Assembly (NCBI GenBank): GCA_030749725.1
Contig: JASMJM010000083.1
Location: forward strand, 1 to 39,131
From: Pseudomonadales bacterium
Lineage (GTDB): Bacteria > Pseudomonadota > Gammaproteobacteria > Pseudomonadales > Azotimanducaceae
DNA length: 39,131 bases
Reading direction: 5' to 3'
The position numbers were made by a program, and so were the translations under genes. This document shows positions 18,146 to 26,802 of this stretch, piece after piece (the first letter of the stretch is position 1; each line of letters opens with the position of its first letter). The notes under the pieces were generated by a model. That model saw nothing but the letters and a program-made list of their open reading frames with translations. It did no database searches and was not told the origin of the DNA.

Positions 18146-18466
18146 CTAGAGACTGGTATCTGATCTAAGGATGTTGGAGAGTTTGGGGTCTGGTTTCTCG
18201 GCCGGCATGTAGAGCAGGGCGGTATTGCCGATCGTCTGGATTACCGACACACTCAAGCTGCCAATCAGTTGCTGCAGAGTCGACTTGTTGCTGTCGCGGT
18301 CCCCCATCTTGAGTTTGATCTTGATGAGTTCATGGTCGTGCAGGGCCCGGTCAACTTCACTGAGCACGCTGTCGGTCAGTCCTTTCGAGCCGATGGTTAC
18401 GGCAGGTCGCAAATGGTGGCCGATGGCGCGAAACCTTTTCTTCTGTTGGTTTGAAATCGTCGTCAT
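18146..18466 (-). CDS. yhbY: YhbY/CRS1-type RNA-binding protein
   Basis: This 106-residue CRM-domain protein is associated with assembly of the large ribosomal subunit in other bacteria. The start is taken at the ATG at 18466 because the product then begins MTTISNQQKKRFRAIGHHLRP, like other YhbY proteins. The open frame extends 34 codons further upstream without homology. The CRM motif GSKGLTDSVLSEVDRALHDHELIKIKL is clear, followed by GNTALLY. It is divergent from ftsH. In Pseudomonas-like genomes rlmE normally stands between yhbY and ftsH, but only about 310 bp of non-coding sequence is present here. A promoter (TTGCCT-17-TACAAT) sits just upstream. Confidence 0.94.
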   Translation of the reverse strand: MTTISNQQKKRFRAIGHHLRPAVTIGSKGLTDSVLSEVDRALHDHELIKIKLKMGDRDSNKSTLQQLIGSLSVSVIQTIGNTALLYMPAEKPDPKLSNILRSDTSL

Positions 18467-18495
18467 GCTTGTCGTTTGGTCCGGAAAAGGCGGCG

Positions 18496-18524
18496 ATTGT
18501 ACAGAGCGTGCATTGTTCAGGCAA
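18496..18524 (-). promoter_or_regulatory. Candidate sigma-70 promoter of yhbY
   Basis: On the minus strand TTGCCT, a 17-bp spacer and TACAAT lie 30 bp upstream of the yhbY ATG. The -10 matches 5 of 6 and the -35 matches 4 of 6. Confidence 0.6.
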
Positions 18525-18779
18525 GCGGAAACAAAGATCGATCTTGTAAAACCCGACACTGGCCCCATTTTAGGTGGAGAACGGATTGAAAAAGGCCAGT
18601 AATCAGCCCTGTAAGAGGGGTGTAAATCCCAAGATTCGTGGTCTAAACCGGTAGGTGAGCGGGTTCTGAGGTAGCGATATATACGTGGTTATTCAGCACT
18701 TGGTGAAGGATAATGAGCAATATAGGGACCTGGACCCTGGATTAGCGACGTACCAGGTGCGTTACGCGAGGATGATTCA

Positions 18780-20705
18780 TTGAATGACATGGGGAAAAAT
18801 TTACTGCTCTGGCTGATTATTGCAGCCGTGTTATTGACTGTTTTTAATAATTTCAGCGTAAGTCCGAGCCCGGAAGAGCTGGAATACTCCCATTTTGTGC
18901 AACTGATCAGCAAGAATCAGATTAGAAATGTCACCATTGACGGTCTCGTCATCCGTGGCGAAAGGTACAACGGTGAACCGTTCGAGACCATACAGCCTCA
19001 GGTAGGAGACAAGGCCCTCATCGACGACATGTTGGAGCACGGAGTCTCATTCAAAGGCAGTCGCCCGGAACAACAGAGCATCTGGACCCAACTGCTGGTA
19101 GCCAGTTTCCCCATCCTGGTCATTATCGCGGTTTTCATGTTCTTTATGCGCCAGATGCAAGGTGGCGTCGGTGGGCGCGGTGGACCCCTGACGTTCGGCA
19201 AGAGTAAGGCAAAACTGTTGGGAGAAGATCAGATAAACACCACCTTCACCGACGTCGCAGGTGTGGACGAAGCGAAGGAGGATGTACATGAGCTGGTTGA
19301 GTTTCTGCAGGACCCAACCCGCTTCCACAAACTGGGCGGTCGCATACCGCGCGGTGTTTTGATGGTGGGCGCACCGGGAACCGGTAAGACGCTGCTGGCG
19401 AGAGCAATCGCCGGGGAAGCCAAGGTGCCGTTTTTCTCGATATCAGGATCCGACTTTGTCGAGATGTTTGTCGGCGTCGGTGCTTCAAGAGTCAGGGACA
19501 TGTTCGACCAGGCCAAGAAACAGGCTCCCTGCATCATATTCATCGATGAGATCGACGCCGTCGGCAGACACAGAGGCGCAGGACTCGGTGGCGGCCACGA
19601 CGAGAGAGAGCAGACCCTGAATCAGTTACTGGTAGAGATGGATGGTTTTGACGGCAACGATGGCGTCATCGTAATCGCAGCGACCAATCGACCGGACGTC
19701 CTGGACCCTGCTCTGCTAAGGCCCGGTCGATTCGATCGTCAGGTGGTGGTCCCTCTGCCCGATATTCGCGGCAGGGAGCAGATACTGAAAGTTCACATGA
19801 GAAAGGTGCCACTTTCAGATGACGTGCAGCCTTCCTTTATAGCTCGTGGGACGCCCGGATTCTCCGGCGCTGATTTGGCCAACCTGGTCAATGAGGCGGC
19901 TTTGTTTGCCGCACGGCAGGCACGTCGCACAGTTGCCATGGATCAATTTGAACAAGCCAAAGACAAGATCATGATGGGAACTGAAAGAAAGAGCATGGTC
20001 ATGTCCGAAAAGGAGAAGAAGAATACCGCCTATCACGAGGCAGGGCACTGTATTGTCGGCAGGCTGGTCCCTAATCATGATCCTGTCTACAAGGTAACGA
20101 TTATACCGAGGGGAAGGGCTTTGGGCGTAACCATGTTCCTGCCCGAAGAGGACCGTTACAGCCTGTCCAAACAGATGATCCACAGCCAGATCTGTGCGCT
20201 CTTTGGCGGCCGGGTGGCCGAAGAGATGACGCTGGGTCTGGACGGTATTACAACAGGCGCTTCCAACGACATCCAGCAGGCTACCCAGATGGCACGAAAG
20301 ATGGTCACCAAGTGGGGGTTGTCGGAAAAGCTGGGTCCGCTCATGTACGACGAAGAGGAAGAGGAGGTATTCCTCGGTATGAGTGCCGGCAGCAGAAAAG
20401 GGCAGTTGTCCGGTGAGACCGCCAAGATGATCGATGAAGAGGTCAGACAGATCATAGATGACTGTTACCAGGCTGCGAGAAAGATTCTGGAAGAGCACAT
20501 AGATACGCTTCACAGCATGGCGGCCACACTGTTGGAATATGAAACGATAGATGCAGATCAGATCGATGATATTATGGCGGGCAAGAAGCCCAGGCCTCCG
20601 GCAAACTGGGATGACGATGAGAGTGATCTGAATCAGCCCAAACCGGAAATCACTCCTCAAGATCGACCCAGTAGACCTGTTGGTGATCCAGCCGGAGAGC
20701 ATTAG
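18780..20705 (+). CDS. ftsH: ATP-dependent zinc metalloprotease FtsH
   Basis: FtsH is the membrane-anchored AAA+ protease that degrades RpoH, LpxC and damaged membrane proteins in gammaproteobacteria. The 641-residue protein has two N-terminal membrane segments ([15 protein letters not shown] and the one ending [15 protein letters not shown]), Walker A GAPGTGKT at about 197-204, Walker [13 protein letters not shown], the second region of homology [22 protein letters not shown], and the zinc site HEAGH near residue 420. The TTG at 18780 with GAGG about 9 nt upstream is chosen; an ATG three codons later lacks a site. The upstream gap (18467-18779) holds no gene and no confident promoter. Confidence 0.97.
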   Translation: MNDMGKNLLLWLIIAAVLLTVFNNFSVSPSPEELEYSHFVQLISKNQIRNVTIDGLVIRGERYNGEPFETIQPQVGDKALIDDMLEHGVSFKGSRPEQQSIWTQLLVASFPILVIIAVFMFFMRQMQGGVGGRGGPLTFGKSKAKLLGEDQINTTFTDVAGVDEAKEDVHELVEFLQDPTRFHKLGGRIPRGVLMVGAPGTGKTLLARAIAGEAKVPFFSISGSDFVEMFVGVGASRVRDMFDQAKKQAPCIIFIDEIDAVGRHRGAGLGGGHDEREQTLNQLLVEMDGFDGNDGVIVIAATNRPDVLDPALLRPGRFDRQVVVPLPDIRGREQILKVHMRKVPLSDDVQPSFIARGTPGFSGADLANLVNEAALFAARQARRTVAMDQFEQAKDKIMMGTERKSMVMSEKEKKNTAYHEAGHCIVGRLVPNHDPVYKVTIIPRGRALGVTMFLPEEDRYSLSKQMIHSQICALFGGRVAEEMTLGLDGITTGASNDIQQATQMARKMVTKWGLSEKLGPLMYDEEEEEVFLGMSAGSRKGQLSGETAKMIDEEVRQIIDDCYQAARKILEEHIDTLHSMAATLLEYETIDADQIDDIMAGKKPRPPANWDDDESDLNQPKPEITPQDRPSRPVGDPAGEH

Positions 20706-20725
20706 AAAACATAAGTAACCAAGTA

Positions 20726-20782
20726 AAGATTGCGGTCGCTGCTGACAGCAATCTTCATATCTCAAAGAGCCAACTGACCGCA
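20726..20782 (+). other. Overlapping alternative hairpins between ftsH and folP
   Basis: AAGATTGC (20726-20733) pairs with GCAATCTT (20748-20755). TGCGGTC (20731-20737), sharing three of those bases, also pairs with GACCGCA (20776-20782). The two stems are mutually exclusive and lie 15 nt before folP. A regulatory switch is possible but speculative. Confidence 0.4.
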
Positions 20783-20796
20783 CAATACCTATTCTC

Positions 20797-21669
20797 ATGA
20801 TGTCGTACCTGGATTGCGGGGATCGAAGATTAAGCCTTAAGCAACCCGTGGTGATGGGTATCCTTAATGTAACCCCGGATTCATTCTCCGATGGCGGGGA
20901 GTTATTCAGCCAAGATCAGCTATCGTTAGAGAAGGCAACTGCCAGGGCGAGGGCCATGGTCGCCGAGGGGGCTGCCATCATCGATGTAGGCGGTGAATCA
21001 ACACGGCCGGGCGCAGAATCCATCACCATTCAGCAGGAGCTCAATCGCGTAGCGCTGGTGGTCGAAAGGATTTGCAGCGAACTGGATGTGGCCGTTAGCG
21101 TGGATACCAGTACGCCGGCAGTGATGAGAGAGGCGGCGGCATTGGGAGCCCACCTAATAAATGATGTCAGAGCTTTGCATCGATCAGGGGCTTTGTGTAC
21201 GGCCCAGGAACTGGGACTCCCCGTAAGTCTCATGCATATGAAAGGCGAACCGGGCCATATGCAGGACGATCCCCATTATGAGGATGTTGTAGAGGAGGTG
21301 ATTGCCTTTCTGGCTGAACGTATCAGAGTCTGCCAGGATGCGGGGATAGCGAAGGAAAAAATCATCATCGATCCAGGGTTCGGCTTTGGTAAGTCGTTGC
21401 AGCATAACCTGATTCTGCTCAATCGATTGGCGCGTCTGGAGGTCCTTGATGCTCCGATCCTTGTCGGCCTCTCGAGAAAAAGTACCATTGGCAAGATCGT
21501 TGGCCGAGAATCTCATGAGAGACTGAATGGGAGTTTGTCGGCAGCCGTTCTGGCGGTTAGCAACGGAGCGCGGATCGTCAGGGTGCACGATGTGCGGCCG
21601 ACCGTGGAAGCGTTGCAGGTCTTAAGAGCAGTGACAGAGGAGAATTCTCAGGATGAAAAGAGCGAGTAA
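20797..21669 (+). CDS. folP: Dihydropteroate synthase
   Basis: FolP condenses p-aminobenzoate with the pterin pyrophosphate in folate synthesis and is the sulfonamide target. The 290-residue protein shows the pterin-binding motifs VMGILNVTPDSFSDGG near residue 20, GGESTRPGAE, VSVDTS, LINDVRAL, LMHMKGEPGHMQ, DPGFGFGKSLQHN and VGLSRKSTIG. Translation starts at the ATG at 20797 or the next codon. No Shine-Dalgarno sequence is visible, so translation may be weak or structure-dependent. It lies between ftsH and glmM in the usual order and leaves 8 bp before glmM. Confidence 0.97.
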   Translation: MMSYLDCGDRRLSLKQPVVMGILNVTPDSFSDGGELFSQDQLSLEKATARARAMVAEGAAIIDVGGESTRPGAESITIQQELNRVALVVERICSELDVAVSVDTSTPAVMREAAALGAHLINDVRALHRSGALCTAQELGLPVSLMHMKGEPGHMQDDPHYEDVVEEVIAFLAERIRVCQDAGIAKEKIIIDPGFGFGKSLQHNLILLNRLARLEVLDAPILVGLSRKSTIGKIVGRESHERLNGSLSAAVLAVSNGARIVRVHDVRPTVEALQVLRAVTEENSQDEKSE

Positions 21670-21677
21670 AGTGAGCC

Positions 21678-23015
21678 ATGCATAGAAAGTACTTTGGCAC
21701 GGATGGTATTAGGGGGCGCGTTGGTGAAGATCCCATCACACCTGAGTTTATGCTCAAGCTCGGCTGGGCGGCCGGAAAGATCTTCGCAGCAAAAGGTCCT
21801 GGCAAGATACTGATTGGTAAGGATACGCGAATCTCCGGCTACATGTTTGAGTCGGCCCTGGAAGCAGGTTTGTCTGCCGCGGGCGTCGATGTCTGTCTTC
21901 TTGGCCCTATGCCGACCCCGGCCATCGCTTACCTCACCAGGACCTTCAATGCGCAAGCCGGGATTGTTATCAGTGCATCACACAATCCATATTACGATAA
22001 CGGCATTAAGTTCTTTACCAGCAATGGTGAGAAACTGGACGACGCCGTCGAGCTTGCCATCGAAGAGTTGCTGGCGCAGCCTTTGTCCACGGTTGAGTCT
22101 AACGAAATTGGAAAGGTCTCCAGAATCAATGATGCGGCTGGTAGATACATTGAATTCTGCAAGAGTTGTTTCCCATCGCCCCGTAACCTCAATAGTATGA
22201 AAGTAGTACTGGATTGCGCCAATGGCGCGACCTACCACGTGGCCCCCAGTGTCTTTACAGAACTTGGTGCTGAGGTCGTTGAAACAGGTGTTACGCCAAA
22301 CGGCTTGAATATTAACGAGGGAGGAGGTTCTACAGCGCCGCAAGAACTGATCGCAAAGGTTACGGAGGTCGATGCAGATATTGGAATTGCGTTCGACGGT
22401 GACGGCGACAGGGTAATAATGGTAGATCATACCGGTGAAATTGTGGATGGTGATGAACTTCTGTGCATCATCAGCCGTTACCAAAAAAAGGTGGGGGCTC
22501 TGAAGGGTGGCGTAGTGGGAACGCTGATGAGCAACCTGGGACTGGAAGTTGCTCTGCAGGAGATGGAGATTCCCTTTGTCAGAGCTTCGGTGGGCGATCG
22601 CTTTGTACTATCCGAATTGCTGAAACGTGGGTGGTCATTGGGCGGGGAATCTTCCGGCCACTTGTTGTGTCTGGATCTGACCAGCACGGGCGATGGCATT
22701 GTGTCTGCCTTGTTGGCCATTGCTGCGATTCTGGACAGTGGCGTCTGTTTACATGACTTGAAGCAGTTGATGTCAAAGTATCCGCAGACGATGATCAATG
22801 TCAGAAGAAAGACCAGCGTCGACCTCTCTGAACAGGTGGAGGTTCAGGAAGCGGTCAGTTCGATTGAAAAACGTCTGGATGGCAAAGGCAGGGTACTGCT
22901 CAGACCTTCGGGAACCGAACCGGTGGTCCGCGTGATGGTCGAAGGACAGGACGAAGGTTTCGTAGCAGAACTGGCTCACGACCTCGCCAGGGTCGTAGAG
23001 GAAGCCATTGGTTGA
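21678..23015 (+). CDS. glmM: Phosphoglucosamine mutase
   Basis: GlmM interconverts glucosamine-6-phosphate and glucosamine-1-phosphate, the step toward UDP-GlcNAc for peptidoglycan and lipopolysaccharide. The 445-residue protein starts with [10 protein letters not shown]. The phosphorylated active-site serine is Ser101 in ISASHNP, the Mg2+ loop is FDGDGDR near residue 240, the sugar-binding GGESSGH follows, and the phosphate-binding [15 protein letters not shown] is near the C-terminus. Length and motif order are typical. It follows folP by 8 bp, so the two are probably co-transcribed. Confidence 0.98.
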   Translation: MHRKYFGTDGIRGRVGEDPITPEFMLKLGWAAGKIFAAKGPGKILIGKDTRISGYMFESALEAGLSAAGVDVCLLGPMPTPAIAYLTRTFNAQAGIVISASHNPYYDNGIKFFTSNGEKLDDAVELAIEELLAQPLSTVESNEIGKVSRINDAAGRYIEFCKSCFPSPRNLNSMKVVLDCANGATYHVAPSVFTELGAEVVETGVTPNGLNINEGGGSTAPQELIAKVTEVDADIGIAFDGDGDRVIMVDHTGEIVDGDELLCIISRYQKKVGALKGGVVGTLMSNLGLEVALQEMEIPFVRASVGDRFVLSELLKRGWSLGGESSGHLLCLDLTSTGDGIVSALLAIAAILDSGVCLHDLKQLMSKYPQTMINVRRKTSVDLSEQVEVQEAVSSIEKRLDGKGRVLLRPSGTEPVVRVMVEGQDEGFVAELAHDLARVVEEAIG

Positions 23016-23030
23016 GCTCCTCGTGGTGTG

Positions 23031-23059
23031 TTGCAAGTTAACATCAAAATGACTAACAT
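23031..23059 (+). promoter_or_regulatory. Candidate sigma-70 promoter of tpiA-secG
   Basis: TTGCAA, a 17-bp spacer and TAACAT lie between glmM and tpiA, with the predicted start about 20 nt before the tpiA ATG. Confidence 0.55.
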
Positions 23060-23084
23060 CTGCGCCCGCTCAGGGTAATAGAGA

Positions 23085-23834
23085 ATGAGAGTACCGCTAG
23101 TAGCAGGCAACTGGAAGATGAATGGTTCGAGAGCCAGCATCGACGAATTGCTGACCGAGTTGGTGGCAGGTGTTGCGGGGATCGAGTCTGAAGTGGTCGT
23201 TTGCCCACCCTATGTTTTCCTGGCTCAAGTACAGAAGGTCGTTAGCAACGCAACAATTCTGCTGGGTGTTCAGAATATCAATGCCAATGCCAGTGGCGCT
23301 TTTACCGGAGAAGTATCTGCTGCTATGGTAGCCGAGTTTGGCTGTACATATGCCATCGTGGGTCACTCCGAGCGTCGCACCCACTACGGTGAGTCCGATG
23401 CGGTGGTGATGGAGAAATTCAAAGCCTGTCTGACTGCCAACTTGACCCCGATTCTTTGCGTGGGCGAAACCCTCGAGGAAAGAGAGGGGAAGATGACCGA
23501 GGAAGTGGTTACCACTCAGCTTCAAGCTGTCTTGAACGCAGTTGGCGTCGATGGGTTTCGACAGGCGCTTATCGCGTACGAACCAATCTGGGCAATTGGC
23601 ACAGGGGTAAGCGCAACAGCAGTTCAAGCTGAAGAGGTACACCGGATCATTCGCAACCAATTTTCTGCTGCTGACAGTCGGGTTGCAGAGGAGATCCGAA
23701 TTCTCTATGGCGGAAGCGTCAAAGCCGCCAATGCGGCGGAACTGTTTCAGCAGGAGAATGTGGACGGTGCGTTGGTGGGTGGTGCATCGCTTGATGTGGA
23801 AGAATTTATTAACATTTGTCGATCTGCGGGATAA
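23085..23834 (+). CDS. tpiA: Triose-phosphate isomerase
   Basis: TpiA interconverts dihydroxyacetone phosphate and glyceraldehyde-3-phosphate. The 249-residue protein has the substrate motif AGNWKMNG near the N-terminus, the catalytic His in VGHSERR, the catalytic Glu in AYEPIWAIGTG, and the phosphate loops YGGSVK and GALVGGASL. Length is normal. It lies 4 bp before secG and is probably transcribed from a promoter in the 69-bp gap after glmM. Confidence 0.98.
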   Translation: MRVPLVAGNWKMNGSRASIDELLTELVAGVAGIESEVVVCPPYVFLAQVQKVVSNATILLGVQNINANASGAFTGEVSAAMVAEFGCTYAIVGHSERRTHYGESDAVVMEKFKACLTANLTPILCVGETLEEREGKMTEEVVTTQLQAVLNAVGVDGFRQALIAYEPIWAIGTGVSATAVQAEEVHRIIRNQFSAADSRVAEEIRILYGGSVKAANAAELFQQENVDGALVGGASLDVEEFINICRSAG

Positions 23835-23838
23835 AGAC

Positions 23839-24246
23839 ATGACGAATTTGGAAGTTGTGATTCTGGTCATACACGTGATGGCTGCCCTGACCATAATCGG
23901 AATGGTGATGTTACAGAGAGGCAAGGGTGCTGAGATGGGGGCTGGTTTCGGCAGCGGATCGTCTGCCACGGTTTTTGGTAGTTCCGGCAGCGGCAATTTC
24001 CTCACCAAAACGACAAGCATTGCAGCGGTACTGTTTTTTGTGACCAGTTTTTCGCTGGCGTATTTCGCCCGACAGAACTCACAAGTAGCCGGCGACCTGG
24101 GTATACCGACCATTGAGCAGGTAGAACCGACTCAGGGCGAAGACGTATCATTGCCTGAACTGGATATCCAAACTGAATCTGACGGGGTCCCGCAAGCTGA
24201 TGTTCCCTCTGACGAAGCGGACCCGGACGTGCCCACGGTGGAATAG
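23839..24246 (+). CDS. secG: Protein-export membrane protein SecG
   Basis: SecG is the small auxiliary subunit of the SecYEG translocon. The ATG at 23839, just after the tpiA stop, gives 135 residues. Two membrane segments are visible (about residues 5-24 and 52-72). Between them lies the conserved LQRGKGAEMGAGFGSGSSATVFGSSGSGNFLTK loop of SecG proteins, which is Gly/Ser-rich. The remaining tail of about 60 residues is strongly acidic and variable. An open frame extends upstream into tpiA but lacks homology. tRNA-Leu follows 28 bp downstream and is probably in the same transcript. Confidence 0.94.
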   Translation: MTNLEVVILVIHVMAALTIIGMVMLQRGKGAEMGAGFGSGSSATVFGSSGSGNFLTKTTSIAAVLFFVTSFSLAYFARQNSQVAGDLGIPTIEQVEPTQGEDVSLPELDIQTESDGVPQADVPSDEADPDVPTVE

Positions 24247-24274
24247 GCAGTCAGCGAATGGGTTTTATTTCATT

Positions 24275-24361
24275 GCCGAAGTGGTGGAACTGGTAGACAC
24301 GCTATCTTGAGGGGGTAGTGGGGGTAACCCCGTGGAGGTTCAAGTCCTCTCTTCGGCACCA
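24275..24361 (+). tRNA. tRNA-Leu (anticodon GAG)
   Basis: The 87-nt class II tRNA has acceptor GCCGAAG/CTTCGGC, anticodon stem CTATC/GGTAG with a T-to-G wobble, loop TTGAGGG (GAG), a long variable arm, T-loop GGTTCAAGTCC and an encoded CCA. It follows secG, as in many gammaproteobacteria. Confidence 0.97.
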
Positions 24362-24391
24362 CCTTTTCACAATCCAAAACTGTGACTTTGC

Positions 24392-24412
24392 GGACGCCGA
24401 AACCCGGCGTCC
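24392..24412 (+). terminator. Hairpin after tRNA-Leu
   Basis: GGACGCCG, a 5-nt loop (AAACC) and CGGCGTCC form a perfect 8-bp GC-rich stem 31 nt after the tRNA. No U-tract follows, so it may be a processing barrier or an inefficient terminator of the tpiA-secG-tRNA transcript. Confidence 0.5.
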
Positions 24413-24448
24413 CGGGCATTAGTATTAAGAAATTCTGGCTGATAACCG

Positions 24449-24481
24449 ATAGTTTCAGCTAAACTATAGTCCAGTTGGACT
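24449..24481. other. Two consecutive small hairpins between the tRNA genes
   Basis: ATAGTTT/AAACTAT (loop CAGCT) is followed directly by AGTCC/GGACT (loop AGTT). They lie upstream of the tRNA-fMet promoter. The role is unknown. Confidence 0.4.
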
Positions 24482-24512
24482 GTGAGGCAGAATAGTCGGC
24501 TATGCATTGTTG

Positions 24513-24541
24513 TTGACCACGTGAATATCCGACAATATAAT
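24513..24541 (+). promoter_or_regulatory. Strong sigma-70 promoter of the tRNA-fMet/nusA operon
   Basis: TTGACC, a 17-bp spacer and TATAAT match the consensus at 11 of 12 positions. Transcription would start about 9 nt before the tRNA. Confidence 0.87.
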
Positions 24542-24556
24542 CTCTGCCCTTGTAAT

Positions 24557-24633
24557 TGCGGGGTGGAGCAGTCCGGTAGCTCGACGGGCTCATAACCCGT
24601 AGGTCGTAGGTTCAAATCCTACCCCCGCTACCA
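24557..24633 (+). tRNA. Initiator tRNA-fMet (anticodon CAT)
   Basis: The 77-nt tRNA has the initiator hallmarks: three G-C pairs in the anticodon stem (GGG/CCC), CTCATAA loop, A11-U24 in the D stem, and no Watson-Crick pair at 1-72. Here 1-72 is U/U, whereas E. coli has C/A. The other six acceptor pairs (GCGGGG/CCCCGC) are perfect and CCA is encoded. It leads the rimP-nusA-infB operon, as metY does in E. coli. Confidence 0.95.
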
Positions 24634-24642
24634 AAGATTTTG

Positions 24643-24665
24643 AAGCCCCTCGAGAGGGGCTTTTT
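24643..24665 (+). terminator. Intrinsic terminator after tRNA-fMet
   Basis: AAGCCCCT, loop CGAG and AGGGGCTT form a perfect stem that runs into TTTTT, 9 nt after the tRNA. It should terminate part of the transcripts and separate tRNA output from rimP-nusA. Confidence 0.9.
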
Positions 24666-24731
24666 GTTAGATACGGGATACGGTATCGAAAAGCCTGCAT
24701 AAAGCTGAAACGTAATACAGGTGAACATGGG

Positions 24732-24753
24732 TGGGCTTATATGCCCATTTTTT
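24732..24753 (+). terminator. Second terminator-like hairpin in the rimP leader
   Basis: TGGGC, loop TTATAT and GCCCA are followed by six T residues, 26 nt before the rimP start. An upstream ATGGG can pair with the same CCCAT instead. Together with the previous terminator this suggests attenuation of the operon. Confidence 0.55.
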
Positions 24754-24779
24754 GGTTATTGGGATGGGATACCCGCTTG

Positions 24780-25232
24780 ATGATGAAGGATCGATTGCAT
24801 GCGTTGATTGAACCGGTGGTCGCTTCACTGGGGTGTGAATTGTGGGGGATTGACTTTGTCGCTCACGGCAAAAGCTCACTCTTGAGAATCTATATCGATT
24901 CAGAGGAAGGTGTAAGTATCGGTGATTGTGAGAGAGTGAGTCGACAAGTCAGCAGTGTACTGGATGTGGAGGATCCGGTGCAGGGCCGATACACCCTTGA
25001 AGTTTCGTCACCAGGCCTGAATCGCCGACTATTCGATGTCTCTCAATATCCAGCCTATTTTGGTGCCAACGTTAAGATCGAGCTGCATCTTCCCTTCGAG
25101 GGACGCAGGAAATTCAGCGGGCTGTTGTGCGGCATCGAAAATGATGAGGTCATTGTCAGGGTCGATGAGGAGGAGTATCTACTTCCCATCGATGAGATAG
25201 AACGGGCCAATATCGTCCCCAATGGACGTTAG
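24780..25232 (+). CDS. rimP: Ribosome maturation factor RimP
   Basis: RimP assists assembly of the 30S subunit. From the ATG at 24780 the protein has 150 residues, matching family length, and aligns with the IEPVVASLGCELWGIDF start of relatives. The open frame extends 13 codons further upstream, overlapping the hairpin, and is not used here. Conserved segments are LRIYIDSEEGVSIGDCERVSRQVSSVLDVEDP and YTLEVSSPGLNRRLF, then an SH3-like C-terminal domain (EYLLPIDEIERANIVP). There is no strong Shine-Dalgarno sequence. nusA follows after 38 bp. Confidence 0.95.
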   Translation: MMKDRLHALIEPVVASLGCELWGIDFVAHGKSSLLRIYIDSEEGVSIGDCERVSRQVSSVLDVEDPVQGRYTLEVSSPGLNRRLFDVSQYPAYFGANVKIELHLPFEGRRKFSGLLCGIENDEVIVRVDEEEYLLPIDEIERANIVPNGR

Positions 25233-25270
25233 ATTTGAACGCAATACGATTGTCAGATTGAGGCTACGTA

Positions 25271-26779
25271 ATGGGAAAAGACATTTTGCTGGTAGTGGAT
25301 TCGGTGTCGAATGAAAAGGGTGTTCCTAAAGACACTATATTTGAAGCCCTGGAGCTGGCACTCGCCACTGCTACGAAAAAGCGCTATGAAGCGGATGAAG
25401 TCGATCTGCGTGTAAGTATCGATCGGGAAACCGGTGATTACGATACGTTTCGATGCTGGACGGTGATAGCAGATGATGAGGAGAAGGAAATACCGGAAGC
25501 CCAATTGACTTTGACGGAGTCCCTCGAAAAGAATCCCGCCATAGAGATTGGCGGCGTGTGGGAAGAGCCGGTGGATTCTGTCGAGTTTGGCCGAATTGCA
25601 GCGCAGACCGCCAAGCAGGTCATCGTGCAGAAGGTGCAGGAAGCCGAACGAGCCTTGGTGGTGGAAGCTTATCTTTCTCGTGTCGGTGAACTGGTCAACG
25701 GGCAGGTAAAGAAAGTCACCCGCGATGCCGTGATCGTGGACCTCGGTAACAACGCAGAAGCGCTGTTGCCAAGAGAGCATTGGATTCCGAGGGAAGCGTT
25801 TCGGGTCGGTGACAGATTGAGAGCTCTGATGACGGAAGTGCGTCCCGACACGCGAGGGCCTCAATTGATGTTGAGCAGGACCGCTGCTGCAATGCTGGTT
25901 GAGCTCTTCAAGATCGAAGTACCTGAAATTTCAGATGGGATCATAGAGATATTGCGTTCCGCCAGAGATCCCGGATCTCGAGCGAAGATAGCCGTCAAAA
26001 CTAACGATGGCAGGATTGACCCGGTGGGGGCGTGCGTCGGCATGCGCGGTTCACGTGTTCAGGCAGTATCGGGAGAATTGGGTAATGAGAAGATCGATAT
26101 CGTCCCATGGGATGACAATATAGCGCAGTTTGTCATCAATGCGATGTCCCCGGCCGAAGTGATCTCCATCGTCGTGGATGAGGAAACCAGGAGTATGGAT
26201 CTCGCTGTCGGCGAGGAGAACCTCGCCCAGGCAATCGGTCGAGGGGGCCAGAACGTAAAACTTGCCAGCGAGCTGACCGGTTGGGAATTGAACATCATGA
26301 CCGAAGAAGCTGCATCCGAGAAACAGGTTCAGGAATCCACTGGCCTGATTGAGGCATTCATGAGGCAGCTTGATGTAGATGAGGACGTGGCAACGGTGCT
26401 GGTAGAAGAGGGCTTTACAACTCTTGAAGAAGTAGCCTTCGTTCCCATCGAAGAGATGTCAAGCGTGGAAGGTTTTGACGAAGGAATTGTCGAGGAACTG
26501 CGAAATCGTGCCAAGAATGCCCTGACCACCCAAGAACTTGCCAATGAAGAAGAATTGGACAGCACCGAACCAGCTGAAGAACTGCTTGAAATGGACGGTA
26601 TGGACAGGCGACTGGCCTTTATACTGGCAAGTCGGGGCATAATAACCATGGAAGATCTCGCTGAACAGGCAATCGATGACTTGAGCGACATTGAGGAATT
26701 GGACGACGAGCGCGCGGGCCAGCTAATCATGACAGCCAGGGCGCCTTGGTTTGAAGACGAGGAGACGAAGGGGGCTTGA
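25271..26779 (+). CDS. nusA: Transcription termination/antitermination factor NusA
   Basis: NusA binds RNA polymerase and nascent RNA and modulates pausing, termination and antitermination. The 502-residue protein has the N-terminal polymerase-binding domain, an S1 domain at about 135-200 ([30 protein letters not shown]), two KH domains ([51 protein letters not shown]), and two acidic helix-hairpin-helix repeats at the C-terminus (about 350-500). These resemble the AR1/AR2 of E. coli that bind alpha-CTD and lambda N. GAGG lies about 7 nt before the ATG. NusA represses its own operon in E. coli; the terminators ahead of rimP here fit such control. Confidence 0.97.
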   Translation: MGKDILLVVDSVSNEKGVPKDTIFEALELALATATKKRYEADEVDLRVSIDRETGDYDTFRCWTVIADDEEKEIPEAQLTLTESLEKNPAIEIGGVWEEPVDSVEFGRIAAQTAKQVIVQKVQEAERALVVEAYLSRVGELVNGQVKKVTRDAVIVDLGNNAEALLPREHWIPREAFRVGDRLRALMTEVRPDTRGPQLMLSRTAAAMLVELFKIEVPEISDGIIEILRSARDPGSRAKIAVKTNDGRIDPVGACVGMRGSRVQAVSGELGNEKIDIVPWDDNIAQFVINAMSPAEVISIVVDEETRSMDLAVGEENLAQAIGRGGQNVKLASELTGWELNIMTEEAASEKQVQESTGLIEAFMRQLDVDEDVATVLVEEGFTTLEEVAFVPIEEMSSVEGFDEGIVEELRNRAKNALTTQELANEEELDSTEPAEELLEMDGMDRRLAFILASRGIITMEDLAEQAIDDLSDIEELDDERAGQLIMTARAPWFEDEETKGA

Positions 26780-26802
26780 CAGTCCTTGGAGGGTAAATGT
26801 AG

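Noticed and set aside
24367-24615. 82-residue open frame on the minus strand
   Set aside because: It is the complement of the initiator tRNA and its flank; such frames are a common spurious prediction.
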